A stretch of DNA of 64,000 nt from Perlucidibaca wandonensis. Lineage in GTDB: Bacteria; Pseudomonadota; Gammaproteobacteria; Pseudomonadales; Moraxellaceae. Each line of letters starts with the position of its first letter. Position 1 is the first letter of the stretch. The notes beneath the pieces are model-generated. The model saw nothing but the letters and a program-made list of their open reading frames with translations. It did no database searches and had not been told where the DNA came from. Shown here piece by piece: positions 33,953 through 42,763 of this stretch. Both the position numbers and the translations under genes were made by a program. The DNA is taken from contig NZ_JBHTIT010000001.1 of assembly GCF_042677145.1 (NCBI RefSeq), positions 1,178,001-1,242,000 on the forward strand, given 5' to 3'.

Positions 33953-34696
33953 ATGCGTAAAACAATTTTAATCACCGGCGCCAGCTCTGGTATTGGCGCT
34001 GGCATGGCTCGTGAATTTGCTGCACAAGGCTGCGACCTTGCTCTCTGCGCACGTCGCTTGGAGCGCTTGGCCTCCTTACGTGATGAGCTCACGCAAGCCC
34101 ATGGCGTCAAAGTCAGCATCCGCGCCTTAGATGTGAATGACTACGATAGCGTGTTTGATGTGTTTGAAGATTTCGCCAGCGAGTTTGGCCAAATCGATCG
34201 CGTCATCGTCAATGCCGGCATTGGCAATGGCCGGCGCATTGGCAAAGGTCATTTCGCCATTAACCGCGCCACCGCCGAGACCAATTTCGTTGCCGCTTTG
34301 GCGCAATGTGAAGCTGCTGTTGGCATCTTTCGTCGGCAAAATGCGGGCCATCTCGTCACCATCTCATCGATGAGTGCACGCCGAGGCCTGCCAAAACACC
34401 TCACTACTTATGCCGCTAGTAAAGCCGGCCTTGCACATTTAAGCGAAGGCATCCGCGCAGAACTACTCGATACGCCGATAAAGGTGACTACGGTATTCCC
34501 CGGCTATATTCGTACCGAACTCAATGATGGTGCGGGCAAACTGCCCTTTGAGGTTAGCGCCGAAGTTGGTGCCCGCGCCTTGGTGAAAGCCATCAACCGC
34601 GAGCCTGGAAATTGCTCAGTTCCAGCCTGGCCATGGGCGGCCATGGGCTTTCTTATGCAACACCTGCCCTTGCGTTTGGTTAGTAAATTAAGCTAA
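33953..34696 (+). CDS. Short-chain dehydrogenase/reductase
   Basis: A 247-residue SDR. TGASSGIGAGMAREFA, then CARRLERL after strand 2 (two arginines suggest NADP(H)), VNAGIG, the catalytic serine in VTISSMSARRG and YAASKAGLAHL. AGGAA precedes the ATG and it starts 14 bases after the phosphatase, so it is the last gene of the acyl-CoA dehydrogenase operon. A weak hairpin follows. Confidence 0.9.
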   Translation: MRKTILITGASSGIGAGMAREFAAQGCDLALCARRLERLASLRDELTQAHGVKVSIRALDVNDYDSVFDVFEDFASEFGQIDRVIVNAGIGNGRRIGKGHFAINRATAETNFVAALAQCEAAVGIFRRQNAGHLVTISSMSARRGLPKHLTTYAASKAGLAHLSEGIRAELLDTPIKVTTVFPGYIRTELNDGAGKLPFEVSAEVGARALVKAINREPGNCSVPAWPWAAMGFLMQHLPLRLVSKLS

Positions 34697-34707
34697 ACAA
34701 GTGCGCT

Positions 34708-34729
34708 GCTGCTGGTAACCTCCAGCAGC
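34708..34729 (+). terminator. Hairpin after the acyl-CoA dehydrogenase operon
   Basis: An 8-bp stem (GCTGCTGG, six-base loop, CCAGCAGC) begins 11 bases after the SDR stop. It is followed by GTGTCATTT rather than a clean T-run, so it is only a possible terminator. Confidence 0.4.
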
Positions 34730-34790
34730 GTGTCATTTCAAAACAATAATTTGCCACTACTGTAGTGCGATATAAAAATAAGGAAGCCTC

Positions 34791-35897
34791 ATGAGCGCTC
34801 GCCCCTTTTTACTGGCCGTACCGGTCGTTATTTTGGGCTGGCTAACGCTAGCTCCCACCACCGTTGAGCCCGTCAGTTGGCAGCCACCCGAAGCGCCTTC
34901 GCAGAAATCTGGCGTATTTAAAAGCAACGATGATTTACGCAATATTCAACGCATCGGCGACCTCGACATTCGCGGCCCAGAAGCGCTTCTTCTCGATGAC
35001 GAAGGCTTTCTCATCACCGGCCTAGCCGATGGCCGCATCATTCGCACCAGCCTCGATGGCAATAGCTTGAAAGTCATTGCCAACACCGGCGGCCGACCAC
35101 TCGGCCTAGCTCGCCACCCCGATGGCCACCTCATTATTGCCGATGCAATTCGCGGCCTCATTTCAGTCAGCGACGATGGCGAGATCAAAGTGCTCAGCAC
35201 GAAAGCTGGCGACCGAGCCTTCAAATTTGTCGATGATGTTGCCATCGATAAAGCTGGCCGTTACGCCTACTTCAGTGACGCCTCTAGCCGCTGGGGCTAT
35301 GGCGAAGATGGCACCGCCATCATGGAACATGCCGGCGATGGCCGCTTACTACGCTACGACTTCGCCAATGGCGAAACCACGGTATTACTCGATGGCCTAG
35401 AGTTCGCCAACGGCGTCGCACTCGGCCCTAACGAAGACTATGTGCTGGTCAATGAAACCGGCGCTTACCGAATCAGCCGTGTCTATTTGAGCGGTGACAA
35501 AGCCGGCCAACACGATGTCTTTATCGACAATCTTCCCGGCCTACCCGACAACCTAAGCTTCAATGGCACAGACCGCTTTTGGGTAGCGCTTTACACGCCG
35601 CGCAACCCACTGCTCGATGCATTTTCCGACTACCCCTACGTGCGCAAAATGCTAGTCCGCGCCATGCAGGTTTTACCTGCGCCGATTGCTCATCGCGCCA
35701 TGATTATTGGCCTAGATAGCGATGGCAAGGTTGTTGCTAACCTGCAAAATAGCAGCTCCGATAGCTACGCACCGATTACTACCGTGCGCGAATACGATGG
35801 CTGGTTGTACTTGGGTTCGCTCAAGCAAAAGAGTTTGGCCCGCTGGTCACTTGTAGGCCTGCCTAGTGCTGATAAAACACCCGCTGCTTCGCAATAA
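34791..35897 (+). CDS. SMP-30/strictosidine synthase-like beta-propeller protein
   Basis: A 368-residue protein with an N-terminal hydrophobic anchor or signal (about residues 5-22) and a six-bladed propeller. Segments ITGLADGRIIRTSLDG, IADAIRGLISVSDDG, YFSDASSRWGYG, LEFANGVALGPNEDYVLVNE and LPGLPDNLSFNG match the strictosidine synthase-like/adipocyte plasma-membrane-associated family of Ca2+-dependent hydrolases. Lactonase or esterase activity is plausible, but the substrate is unknown. AAGGA precedes the ATG. A terminator-like element follows about 100 bases downstream. Confidence 0.85.
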   Translation: MSARPFLLAVPVVILGWLTLAPTTVEPVSWQPPEAPSQKSGVFKSNDDLRNIQRIGDLDIRGPEALLLDDEGFLITGLADGRIIRTSLDGNSLKVIANTGGRPLGLARHPDGHLIIADAIRGLISVSDDGEIKVLSTKAGDRAFKFVDDVAIDKAGRYAYFSDASSRWGYGEDGTAIMEHAGDGRLLRYDFANGETTVLLDGLEFANGVALGPNEDYVLVNETGAYRISRVYLSGDKAGQHDVFIDNLPGLPDNLSFNGTDRFWVALYTPRNPLLDAFSDYPYVRKMLVRAMQVLPAPIAHRAMIIGLDSDGKVVANLQNSSSDSYAPITTVREYDGWLYLGSLKQKSLARWSLVGLPSADKTPAASQ

Positions 35898-35932
35898 TCA
35901 AGGACTTATCTCGCAAAACAGTCTGCTCGCAG

Positions 35933-35981
35933 GTTATCCCCAATTGCTGTGGATAACTTTGTGGGCAAGTCCGAGGATAAC
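35933..35981. promoter_or_regulatory. DnaA-box cluster
   Basis: Within 49 bases there is TTATCCCCA (35934-35942, one mismatch to the DnaA box), a perfect box TTATCCACA on the minus strand (35948-35956) facing it, and a further GGATAAC at 35975-35981. The first two form an inverted repeat with arms GTTATCC and GGATAAC. No replication genes are near, so this looks like a DnaA-binding or titration site. Confidence 0.5.
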
Positions 35982-35999
35982 GGCCGGGGTCCGCACTAC

Positions 36000-36029
36000 A
36001 AGCGGCCTCTGACCGTTTGGCGCTTTTTT
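36000..36029 (+). terminator. Probable terminator downstream of the SMP-30-like gene
   Basis: AAGCG(G)CC pairs with GGCGCTT (7 bp with one bulged base, 11-base loop), followed by a run of six T. The remaining gap to 36195 is AT-rich and holds nothing else I can name. Confidence 0.5.
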
Positions 36030-36195
36030 CAACGAATACTTATCATCGATTAAAATCAATGACTTAGCCTGTTTGTACAGTTTTTCGTCGGCTAAGTTAG
36101 CATTCGCTCAGCAAATGCACAGCCACCCTAGTGACATGTGCACAACATTCGTGCATTGCACGCTGTAAATGCCTAAAAATACGGCAAAAACCTCA

Positions 36196-38295
36196 TTACC
36201 CTGCCACTAACAACTGAGACCGTAGCTGTGAGATGTGATCACGGATGCGCCCAGCTTCCTCAAACTCCAAATTACGCGCACTAGCCATCATGGCCTTCTC
36301 CAATACGGTAATTTCAGCGGCAATAGCCTTCGGATCGCGCAAATTCACCAAGCTGCCCGTGCGATCGCCGCCACGTTTACTACGCTTGCCGCCACCATTC
36401 GCTGCTGCTGCCCCGGCATAAGTTTCCAAAATATCACTGACTGGGCGCATAACGCCTTTGGGTGTGATGCCATGCTCAAGGTTAAATGCTATTTGCTTGT
36501 CGCGGCGTCGATCAGTCTCGGCAATGGCGCGTTCCATTGAGCCTGTGATGCGATCGGCATATAAAATTGCCTTACCATTTAAGTGGCGTGCAGCACGGCC
36601 AATGGTCTGAATCAAGGCTCGCTCGGAGCGCAAAAATCCTTCTTTATCGGCGTCTAAAATAGCCACCAAGGACACTTCGGGCATGTCCAAACCTTCGCGC
36701 AATAAGTTAATGCCAACCAGCACATCAAATACGCCCAAACGTAAATCACGAATGATTTCGACGCGCTCAACAGTGTCGATGTCGGAATGCAGATAGCGCA
36801 CTTTCACGCCATGCTCATTAAGATATTCGCTCAAATCTTCCGACATGCGCTTAGTTAGCGTCGTCACCAAGACCCGCTCATTAACAGCAACACGTGTGTG
36901 AATTTGCGAGAGCAGATCATCGACCTGTGTACTAGCTGGGCGTATCTCAATTTCAGGATCAACCAAGCCGGTCGGGCGTACCAATTGCTCCACGATCGCC
37001 TCAGCTTTCTCGGCCTCATATGCGCCAGGCGTGGCCGAGACAAAAATAGTTTGCGGCGATATACGTTCGAATTCGGTGAACTTCATCGGCCGGTTATCCA
37101 TTGCCGATGGCAGACGAAAACCGTAAGTCACTAGATTATCTTTACGCGAACGGTCGCCGTTATACATGCCGCCAATTTGCGGCACAGTGACGTGCGACTC
37201 ATCAATAAATAACAACGCTTCAGCTGGCACATAATCAAACAAAGTGGGCGGTGCTGAGCCCGGCTCACGGCCCGATAAATAGCGCGAATAGTTTTCTATG
37301 CCTTGGCAATAACCGAGCTGTTGCAGCATCTCTAAATCAAACTTTGTGCGCTGCTCAATACGCTGAGCTTCAAGCAGCTTGTCATTGGCGCGATACCACT
37401 CGATTCGCTCTTTAAGCTCGATCTGAACTGACTCGATAGCCGCATGAATGCGTTCCTGCGGCGTCACATAGTGCGTTTTTGGGTAAATCGTCACGCGGGC
37501 AACGCGCTGGCGTGCTTCACCGGTTAGCGGGTCGAACCAGTAAATCGACTCCACTTCTTCATCGAATAGTTCAATGCGCACTGCCTGTGCATCAGACTCA
37601 GCTGGATACACATCGATGATGTCGCCGCGTACGCGATAACAGCCGCGAAAAAACTCGATGTCATTGCGCTTGTATTGCAACTCAGCCAAACGCCGCAAAA
37701 TGCCACGTTGGTCGATGCGATCACCGCGAGCAATATGCAGCAGCATTTTCATATATGACTGTGGATCGCCCAAGCCGTAAATCGCCGATACCGTGGCTAC
37801 AATGATGGAGTCTCTACGCTCCAATAAAGCACGGGTCGCCGATAACCGCATCTGTTCGATATGCTCGTTAATCGCCGCATCTTTCTCGATGAAGGTATCT
37901 GAAGACGGTACGTAAGCCTCAGGCTGGTAGTAATCGTAATAAGACACGAAGTATTCCACCGAGTTGTTCGGGAAAAACTCTTTAAATTCACCGTATAGCT
38001 GTGCCGCCAAGGTTTTATTTGGCGCCATAATGATCGCTGGTCGCTGCATCTGCGCAATGACATTGGCCATGGTGAAAGTCTTGCCTGAGCCAGTGACACC
38101 CAGCAGCGTTTGATGGCTTAAGCCATCGCGCAAACCTTCAACCAAGCCAGCAATGGCCGTTGGCTGATCGCCTGCCGGCTGATAGCGCGATACCAGCTGA
38201 AATTCGCCTTCGGCCTCAGGCATAACGCTGGCCTTCACGCTCTGATCAGCTGAAATTTTTGCACTCGGCGCGGCTTTTGACCCTGCTTGTGACAT
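36196..38295 (-). CDS. uvrB: Excinuclease ABC subunit B
   Basis: A 699-residue UvrB, the damage-verifying helicase-like subunit of nucleotide excision repair. The Walker A GVTGSGKTFTMAN, the beta-hairpin region YYDYYQPEAYVP, DESHVTVPQIGGMYNGDRSRK, SATPG, the helicase motif INLLREGLDMPEVSLVAILDADKEGFLRS, QTIGRAARHLNGKAILYAD and a C-terminal UVR domain (FEEAGRIRDHISQLR) are complete. ATG 38295 has GAGAGG seven bases upstream. An N-terminal tail of about 30 residues precedes the usual start. I found no clear LexA box in the 96-base gap to msrB. Confidence 0.98.
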   Translation of the reverse strand: MSQAGSKAAPSAKISADQSVKASVMPEAEGEFQLVSRYQPAGDQPTAIAGLVEGLRDGLSHQTLLGVTGSGKTFTMANVIAQMQRPAIIMAPNKTLAAQLYGEFKEFFPNNSVEYFVSYYDYYQPEAYVPSSDTFIEKDAAINEHIEQMRLSATRALLERRDSIIVATVSAIYGLGDPQSYMKMLLHIARGDRIDQRGILRRLAELQYKRNDIEFFRGCYRVRGDIIDVYPAESDAQAVRIELFDEEVESIYWFDPLTGEARQRVARVTIYPKTHYVTPQERIHAAIESVQIELKERIEWYRANDKLLEAQRIEQRTKFDLEMLQQLGYCQGIENYSRYLSGREPGSAPPTLFDYVPAEALLFIDESHVTVPQIGGMYNGDRSRKDNLVTYGFRLPSAMDNRPMKFTEFERISPQTIFVSATPGAYEAEKAEAIVEQLVRPTGLVDPEIEIRPASTQVDDLLSQIHTRVAVNERVLVTTLTKRMSEDLSEYLNEHGVKVRYLHSDIDTVERVEIIRDLRLGVFDVLVGINLLREGLDMPEVSLVAILDADKEGFLRSERALIQTIGRAARHLNGKAILYADRITGSMERAIAETDRRRDKQIAFNLEHGITPKGVMRPVSDILETYAGAAAANGGGKRSKRGGDRTGSLVNLRDPKAIAAEITVLEKAMMASARNLEFEEAGRIRDHISQLRSQLLVAG

Positions 38296-38391
38296 TGGCA
38301 ACCTCTCAATTTAGGGCCACAGTGTAACGCTGAAGGCCTTGCTCGTGTCTAAAACACAGGCACCACACATGGCTGCCTTAGGAGCACTCTA

Positions 38392-38928
38392 ATGAATCGT
38401 CGCACTGCATTAAAAAATACCTTTTTAGGCACGGCCATTGTCGCTGCTGGCGCCTGGGCCTCGAAACCATTAGCGCATGCCAGCGGATTTTTTCACGATG
38501 ACAGCAAGGCATTCGGCACTCTGGCGAAGCCGGCAAGCTTTTGGCGCGATAAAGTCAGCGAGAAAGCCTGGGCAGTGCTGTTTGAAGAAAATACTGAACG
38601 ACCAAACTCCAGCCCTTTAAATGCCAATAAAAAGCTCGGCACTTTTGTTTGTGCGGCCTGCTATCAGCCTTTATTTAAAAGCGCTCAAAAGTTTGAAAGC
38701 GGCACCGGCTGGCCAAGCTTTTTCGATGTCATCCCGAAAGCGGTTGGCACCAAAGACGATCGCAGCTTATTCATGTTGCGCACGGAATATCATTGCGCCC
38801 GTTGCGGCGGCCATCAAGGTCATGTGTTTAAAGATGGCCCAGCGCCAACCGGCTTACGCTATTGCAATAATGGCTTAGCACTGGCCTTTGTCGATGAAGG
38901 CACTGAACTGCCTGCGCTGCGAGGTTAA
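38392..38928 (+). CDS. msrB: Peptide-methionine (R)-S-oxide reductase, exported
   Basis: A 178-residue MsrB with an N-terminal signal that has a twin arginine (MNRRTALKNTFLG) and an Ala-rich hydrophobic core, so it is probably exported by Tat. The zinc site is Cys87/Cys90 and Cys135/Cys138, the GTGWPSF motif is present and the catalytic Cys158 stands in RYCNNG. It reduces the R-epimer of methionine sulfoxide in damaged proteins. It ends in TAATG, overlapping the msrA start by one base. Confidence 0.95.
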   Translation: MNRRTALKNTFLGTAIVAAGAWASKPLAHASGFFHDDSKAFGTLAKPASFWRDKVSEKAWAVLFEENTERPNSSPLNANKKLGTFVCAACYQPLFKSAQKFESGTGWPSFFDVIPKAVGTKDDRSLFMLRTEYHCARCGGHQGHVFKDGPAPTGLRYCNNGLALAFVDEGTELPALRG

Positions 38929-39590
38929 TGATGAAAATCTCTTGGATAAAAGCCGGTGTAGTAAGCGCGGCATTGGCTTGCACTGCCGCAATAGCGTTGG
39001 CCGCAGCCAGCACCAGCTCAACAAGCACTGCATCAACAACTGCTAGCGCAAAGCCTGAAACGGCTAGCGCCATTTTTGCCGGTGGCTGCTTTTGGTGCAG
39101 CGAGTCTGACTACGAAAAACTGAAAGGCGTGACAGAAGTTGTCTCAGGCTATATCGGTGGCAAATCGAAAAACCCTAGTTATCAGGAAGTGTCTGCTGGT
39201 GGCACCGGGCATTACGAAGCTGTGGAGGTTTTCTACGACCCATCCGTGGTCAGTTACGACACACTGGTGAACTACTTCTGGTCGCATCACGACTATCTAG
39301 ATAACGGCGGTCAGTTTTGCGATCGTGGCTCGCAATATGCACCAGCTATTTTCCCGCAAGACGCGAAGCAACTAAACATTGCCAAACGCAGCCTAGCGGC
39401 ATTTCAGCAGCGCGTTAAAGCTAAAATTGCCACCAAAATCGTCCCCGCCAGCACGTTTTATGCTGCCGAGGATTATCACCAGAACTATTACAAAACCAAC
39501 CCCGTGCGCTACAACTACTACCGGCTGTCTTGCGGCCGCGATAGTCGAATTGATGCTCTTAAAGCCGATTTAAAGCCGGCGCGCAATTAA
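38928..39590 (+). CDS. msrA: Peptide-methionine (S)-S-oxide reductase, exported
   Basis: A 220-residue MsrA with an N-terminal signal (about residues 4-28) followed by a Ser/Thr-rich linker. The catalytic Cys54 lies in FAGGCFWCSESDYEKL; YIGGKSKNPSYQEVSAGGTGHYEAVEV and GSQYAPAIF follow as in the family, and the C-terminal segment contains the resolving cysteine (YRLSCG). It repairs the S-epimer and works as a pair with the coupled msrB in the envelope. The second Met is an equal start. Its last 21 bases overlap the convergent phosphorylase gene. Confidence 0.95.
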   Translation: MMKISWIKAGVVSAALACTAAIALAAASTSSTSTASTTASAKPETASAIFAGGCFWCSESDYEKLKGVTEVVSGYIGGKSKNPSYQEVSAGGTGHYEAVEVFYDPSVVSYDTLVNYFWSHHDYLDNGGQFCDRGSQYAPAIFPQDAKQLNIAKRSLAAFQQRVKAKIATKIVPASTFYAAEDYHQNYYKTNPVRYNYYRLSCGRDSRIDALKADLKPARN

Positions 39591-40442
39591 AGCGGCTAGG
39601 CGCTCGCGCACCTCAGGAGCCATATCGGCAGGCGAAGTAATCAAGCCAGCATCGAGCGCGTTATGCGCAATCGATGCTGGCCAGCTTGCCGCCAGCAGCT
39701 CAATAGCTTTTGCCACCACCGCCTGCGCCTGCTCGGCATTACGCATCAAATTCATAATCGCCATATTGGCACTCACATGTGCCTCTTTCGGGTGCCAGCA
39801 GTCGAAATCGGTGACCAGTGCCAGCGTGGCATAGGCCATCTCGGCCTCACGCGCCAAGCGTGCTTCCGGCATATTGGTCATGCCGATAATGTCGGCTTGC
39901 ATGGAGCGATACCAATGCGATTCGGACTGCGTAGAAAACTGCGGGCCCTCAATGCAGACATAAGTCGCGCCAACGTGCAGCTCAACATCGACAGGCTTCA
40001 CCTCACGCACGGCCTCAGCCAATACCGATTGCAGCGCCAAACACACCGGCTCCGCTAGCGAGACATGAGCAATGGCGCCTTGACCGAAAAAGCTCTGCGC
40101 GCGCTGCTTGGTGAGATCGATAAACTGGCTCGGCAGCACCATATCCAGCGGTTTCATATGCTCTTGCAACGAACCCACGGCCGACACCGCGATGACATAA
40201 TCCACGCCCAAAGATTTCAGTGCATAGATATTGGCGCGATACGGTACTTCGCTGGGCAGAAAGCGGTGACCACGGCCATGGCGGGTTAAAAACGCTACCG
40301 GTACACCACTCAACTCGCCAGTGACAATCACATCCGATGGCATGCCAAACGGCGTCTCCACCACTTGCTCTTGCACATTGGTGATGGCTGCCATTTGATA
40401 GAGTCCACTACCGCCAATTACGCCAATTCGTGGCTTTGCCAT
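39570..40442 (-). CDS. 5'-methylthioadenosine phosphorylase-like purine nucleoside phosphorylase
   Basis: A 290-residue phosphorylase of the MTAP/PNP type. GVIGGSGLYQM and LTRHGRGHRFLPSEVPYRAN are the phosphate- and ribose-binding signatures; TYVCIEGPQFSTQSES and GMTNMPEARLAREAEM follow, and LVTDFDCW is close to the MTAP form that accepts adenine. It converts MTA to adenine and 5-methylthioribose-1-phosphate, although a thioinosine substrate is possible. ATG 40442 gives the family N-terminus. It faces the arsenosugar-type cluster across a 110-base gap, so a role on 5'-deoxy-5'-arsenical adenosines can be imagined; this is inference. Confidence 0.85.
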   Translation of the reverse strand: MAKPRIGVIGGSGLYQMAAITNVQEQVVETPFGMPSDVIVTGELSGVPVAFLTRHGRGHRFLPSEVPYRANIYALKSLGVDYVIAVSAVGSLQEHMKPLDMVLPSQFIDLTKQRAQSFFGQGAIAHVSLAEPVCLALQSVLAEAVREVKPVDVELHVGATYVCIEGPQFSTQSESHWYRSMQADIIGMTNMPEARLAREAEMAYATLALVTDFDCWHPKEAHVSANMAIMNLMRNAEQAQAVVAKAIELLAASWPASIAHNALDAGLITSPADMAPEVRERLAALIARRL

Positions 40443-40552
40443 CTTGCCCTGCCTTTTCACAAATGAATACGAGCTGAACTTTTACCATGCCCTGACATGC
40501 TAAGGTCAAGCCACTATTCTGCATTAACTCAATCCAGTGAGGTCACTTAGCA

Positions 40553-41650
40553 TTGACTATAGACACCACGCCCGAGCCAAAACACTTAGTCCTGATTGGC
40601 GGCGGCCACGGCCATTTGGCGGTACTTGAAGCTATGCGCCAGCATCCTTTCCCAGCACGCGTAACGCTGGTGACGCCCGATCCCATGCTGACTTACTCAG
40701 GCCTGCTGCCCGCTTATCTCGCCGGCCATGTGCGCTTGGAGCAATGCCAAATTGCCGTGGCCGACTATGCTAAAGCGGCCGGAGCTACCGTGGTGCTCGA
40801 TACGCTCATTAGCCTTGATGCCGAACGGCAATGCTGCCAGCTCGCCAGCGGCAAAACCGTGCACTATGACTTGCTCTCGCTAGACACCGGCAGCGTTACC
40901 GCCAAGCTTTCAGGCATTGCTAGCGCTGAAACAGAGGTGTTGTCGGTGCGCCCATTAAATGGCCTGCTAACAGCTAAATGCCCTAACAAAGTCGTCGTCG
41001 TTGGCGCAGGTGCAGGCGGCATTGAGCTGGCGTTTGCCTACGCTCATCGCGGTGCAGAAGTGAGCTTAGTCAGCGGCACTACATTGCTTCCCGGCCATCA
41101 TCGCCGAGTAGCAAGAACCACCGCGCATTGGTTGAAAAAACGCGGGATAAAAATACGCAGCGGTCGCGCGCAGCTATGCCCCATCGGCGTGAGCTTAGAT
41201 TCTGGGCATGAGTTGGCCGCTAATTTAGTCATTGTTGCCACCGGAGCTAGTGCCCCCGAATGGATCGCAGAAAGCGATTTGCGCCGCAGCAAAAATGGCT
41301 TTATCGCCATCAATGACACCCTGCAAAGCCAATCACACCCGAGCGTATTTGCCATTGGCGATGTCAGCGCTCCCGAACACCTTGCCATTACAAGAGCAGG
41401 AGTTCACGCGGTGATGGCCGGCCCTGTATTGGCAAAAAATCTACGGCATGCCCTAAACCATCACTGCCAAGCACGCTGGCAATTGCTGCCCTACCGGCCA
41501 AAGCCTGTTTCGCTGTTTTTACTGGCCACCGGCCCTGAGCACGCGATTTTATCGTGGGGGCCACTAGTACTTAGCGGCCGTTGGCTCTGGTGGCTGAAAC
41601 GTTGGATCGATACACGCTTTGTCGAGCGCTACCGTTTAGCCGATTTATAA
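40553..41650 (+). CDS. FAD-dependent NAD(P)H oxidoreductase (NDH-2/SelD-linked type)
   Basis: A 365-residue flavoprotein. The FAD motif LVLIGGGHGHLAVL at the N-terminus, a central VVVGAGAGGIELA nucleotide motif and FAIGDVSA near the end define a two-dinucleotide-fold oxidoreductase. The GGGHGHL form is that seen in type-2 NADH dehydrogenase relatives and in the flavin domain fused to SelD in some bacteria. No redox-active CxxxxC pair is visible. The start is taken as TTG 40553 with GAGG ten bases upstream, since the family N-terminus begins there and no nearby ATG is in frame. It opens the arsenosugar-type cluster. Confidence 0.85.
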   Translation: MTIDTTPEPKHLVLIGGGHGHLAVLEAMRQHPFPARVTLVTPDPMLTYSGLLPAYLAGHVRLEQCQIAVADYAKAAGATVVLDTLISLDAERQCCQLASGKTVHYDLLSLDTGSVTAKLSGIASAETEVLSVRPLNGLLTAKCPNKVVVVGAGAGGIELAFAYAHRGAEVSLVSGTTLLPGHHRRVARTTAHWLKKRGIKIRSGRAQLCPIGVSLDSGHELAANLVIVATGASAPEWIAESDLRRSKNGFIAINDTLQSQSHPSVFAIGDVSAPEHLAITRAGVHAVMAGPVLAKNLRHALNHHCQARWQLLPYRPKPVSLFLLATGPEHAILSWGPLVLSGRWLWWLKRWIDTRFVERYRLADL

Positions 41651-41740
41651 GTATTCCCACTCTGCGCAATTGCGCCTGTAACGAACAGGCCGCAGCATGC
41701 GTCTATTCATTACCAACACCTATTAAGACTAGAGACTCCT

Positions 41741-42703
41741 ATGCTAGCCACGCTGCCACTACTTGAAGCCACCGACTTCCCCGCGATTCGCCGTCGCGCC
41801 ATTGAGACGCTGCAAATCAACCTTGGCTATAAGTGTAACCAGCGCTGTTTGCATTGCCACGTTAACGCCGGCCCTACGCGCACCGAAATGATGAGCGATG
41901 AGATGATCGATCTCATCCCTGAGATTCTCAAGCGACATAATATTCGCCAGCTCGACTTAACCGGTGGCGCGCCAGAAATTCATCATCGCTTTCGTGATGT
42001 CGTGCGTGCGGCTCATGCGTTGGGCGTGCAAGTGATTGATCGTTGCAATCTGACGATTTTGTTTGAACCTGGCCATGAAGATACCGCTGCTTTTCTTGCT
42101 GAACATAACGTCACCGTCGTGGCCTCGATGCCCTGCTATAGCGCAATAAATGTTGATAAGCAGCGTGGCGATGGCGTCTTCGATAAAAGCATTAAAGGCC
42201 TGCAGCAGCTCAATGCTCTGGGCTATGGCAGCGACCCAAAGCTCACATTGAACTTAGTCTACAACCCGCAAGGCCCAAGCCTGCCGCCCGACCAACACGC
42301 GCTAGAGATCGACTACAAACGCGAACTGATGGCGCATTTTGGCATTCGCTTTAATCAGTTGTTTACGCTTGCCAATATGCCCATTCAGCGCTTTGGCAGC
42401 ATGCTGATTTCTAAAGGCCAGTTTCACGACTATATGGATTTGCTCAAGGCTAATTATGCCGCCGGCAACCTTGCCGAGCTGATGTGCCGCAGCACCATTA
42501 GCGTGGATTACGAAGGCTCGTTGTATGACTGCGACTTTAACCAGCAGCTAGGCTTGCGCCTGCCTGATACAGAGAATGCTGCGCCCAATCTGCGCGATTT
42601 ACTCCACAGCAATTACGACAATAATCCGATTCATATCGCAGATCATTGCTATGGCTGTACCGCCGGCCAAGGCAGCAGCTGTGGTGGTGCGCTGCATGAC
42701 TAA
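41741..42703 (+). CDS. arsS: Radical SAM protein ArsS (arsenosugar biosynthesis)
   Basis: A 320-residue radical SAM enzyme. The 4Fe-4S motif is Cys32, Cys36 and Cys39 in GYKCNQRCLHCHVNAGP, followed by DLTGGAPEIHHRF and the DUF3641-type C-terminal domain ending in a Cys-rich YGCTAGQGSSCGGALHD. This is the TIGR04167/ArsS family. In cyanobacteria ArsS transfers 5'-deoxyadenosine to dimethylated arsenic, giving the first arsenosugar precursor. The C-terminal motif has Cys throughout, and there is no in-frame TGA that would suggest selenocysteine. ArsM-like and glycosyltransferase genes follow in the same direction. Confidence 0.93.
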   Translation: MLATLPLLEATDFPAIRRRAIETLQINLGYKCNQRCLHCHVNAGPTRTEMMSDEMIDLIPEILKRHNIRQLDLTGGAPEIHHRFRDVVRAAHALGVQVIDRCNLTILFEPGHEDTAAFLAEHNVTVVASMPCYSAINVDKQRGDGVFDKSIKGLQQLNALGYGSDPKLTLNLVYNPQGPSLPPDQHALEIDYKRELMAHFGIRFNQLFTLANMPIQRFGSMLISKGQFHDYMDLLKANYAAGNLAELMCRSTISVDYEGSLYDCDFNQQLGLRLPDTENAAPNLRDLLHSNYDNNPIHIADHCYGCTAGQGSSCGGALHD

Positions 42704-42763
42704 GGTCACTGATTCGCTTTATCGGTTTATTTTCAACACTTCGCCCGCTTCGAGTATCGCTTT

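Noticed and set aside
35933..35981. Chromosomal origin of replication
   Set aside because: Only two or three DnaA boxes are present and no dnaA, dnaN, gidA or AT-rich unwinding region lies nearby.
36069..36080. CTGTTTGTACAG as a LexA (SOS) box for uvrB
   Set aside because: The half-sites are four bases apart rather than eight, and the site lies downstream of uvrB, not at its promoter.
42641..42703. Selenocysteine in the Cys-rich end of ArsS
   Set aside because: All positions in the terminal motif are Cys codons and the gene ends in TAA; no in-frame TGA occurs.
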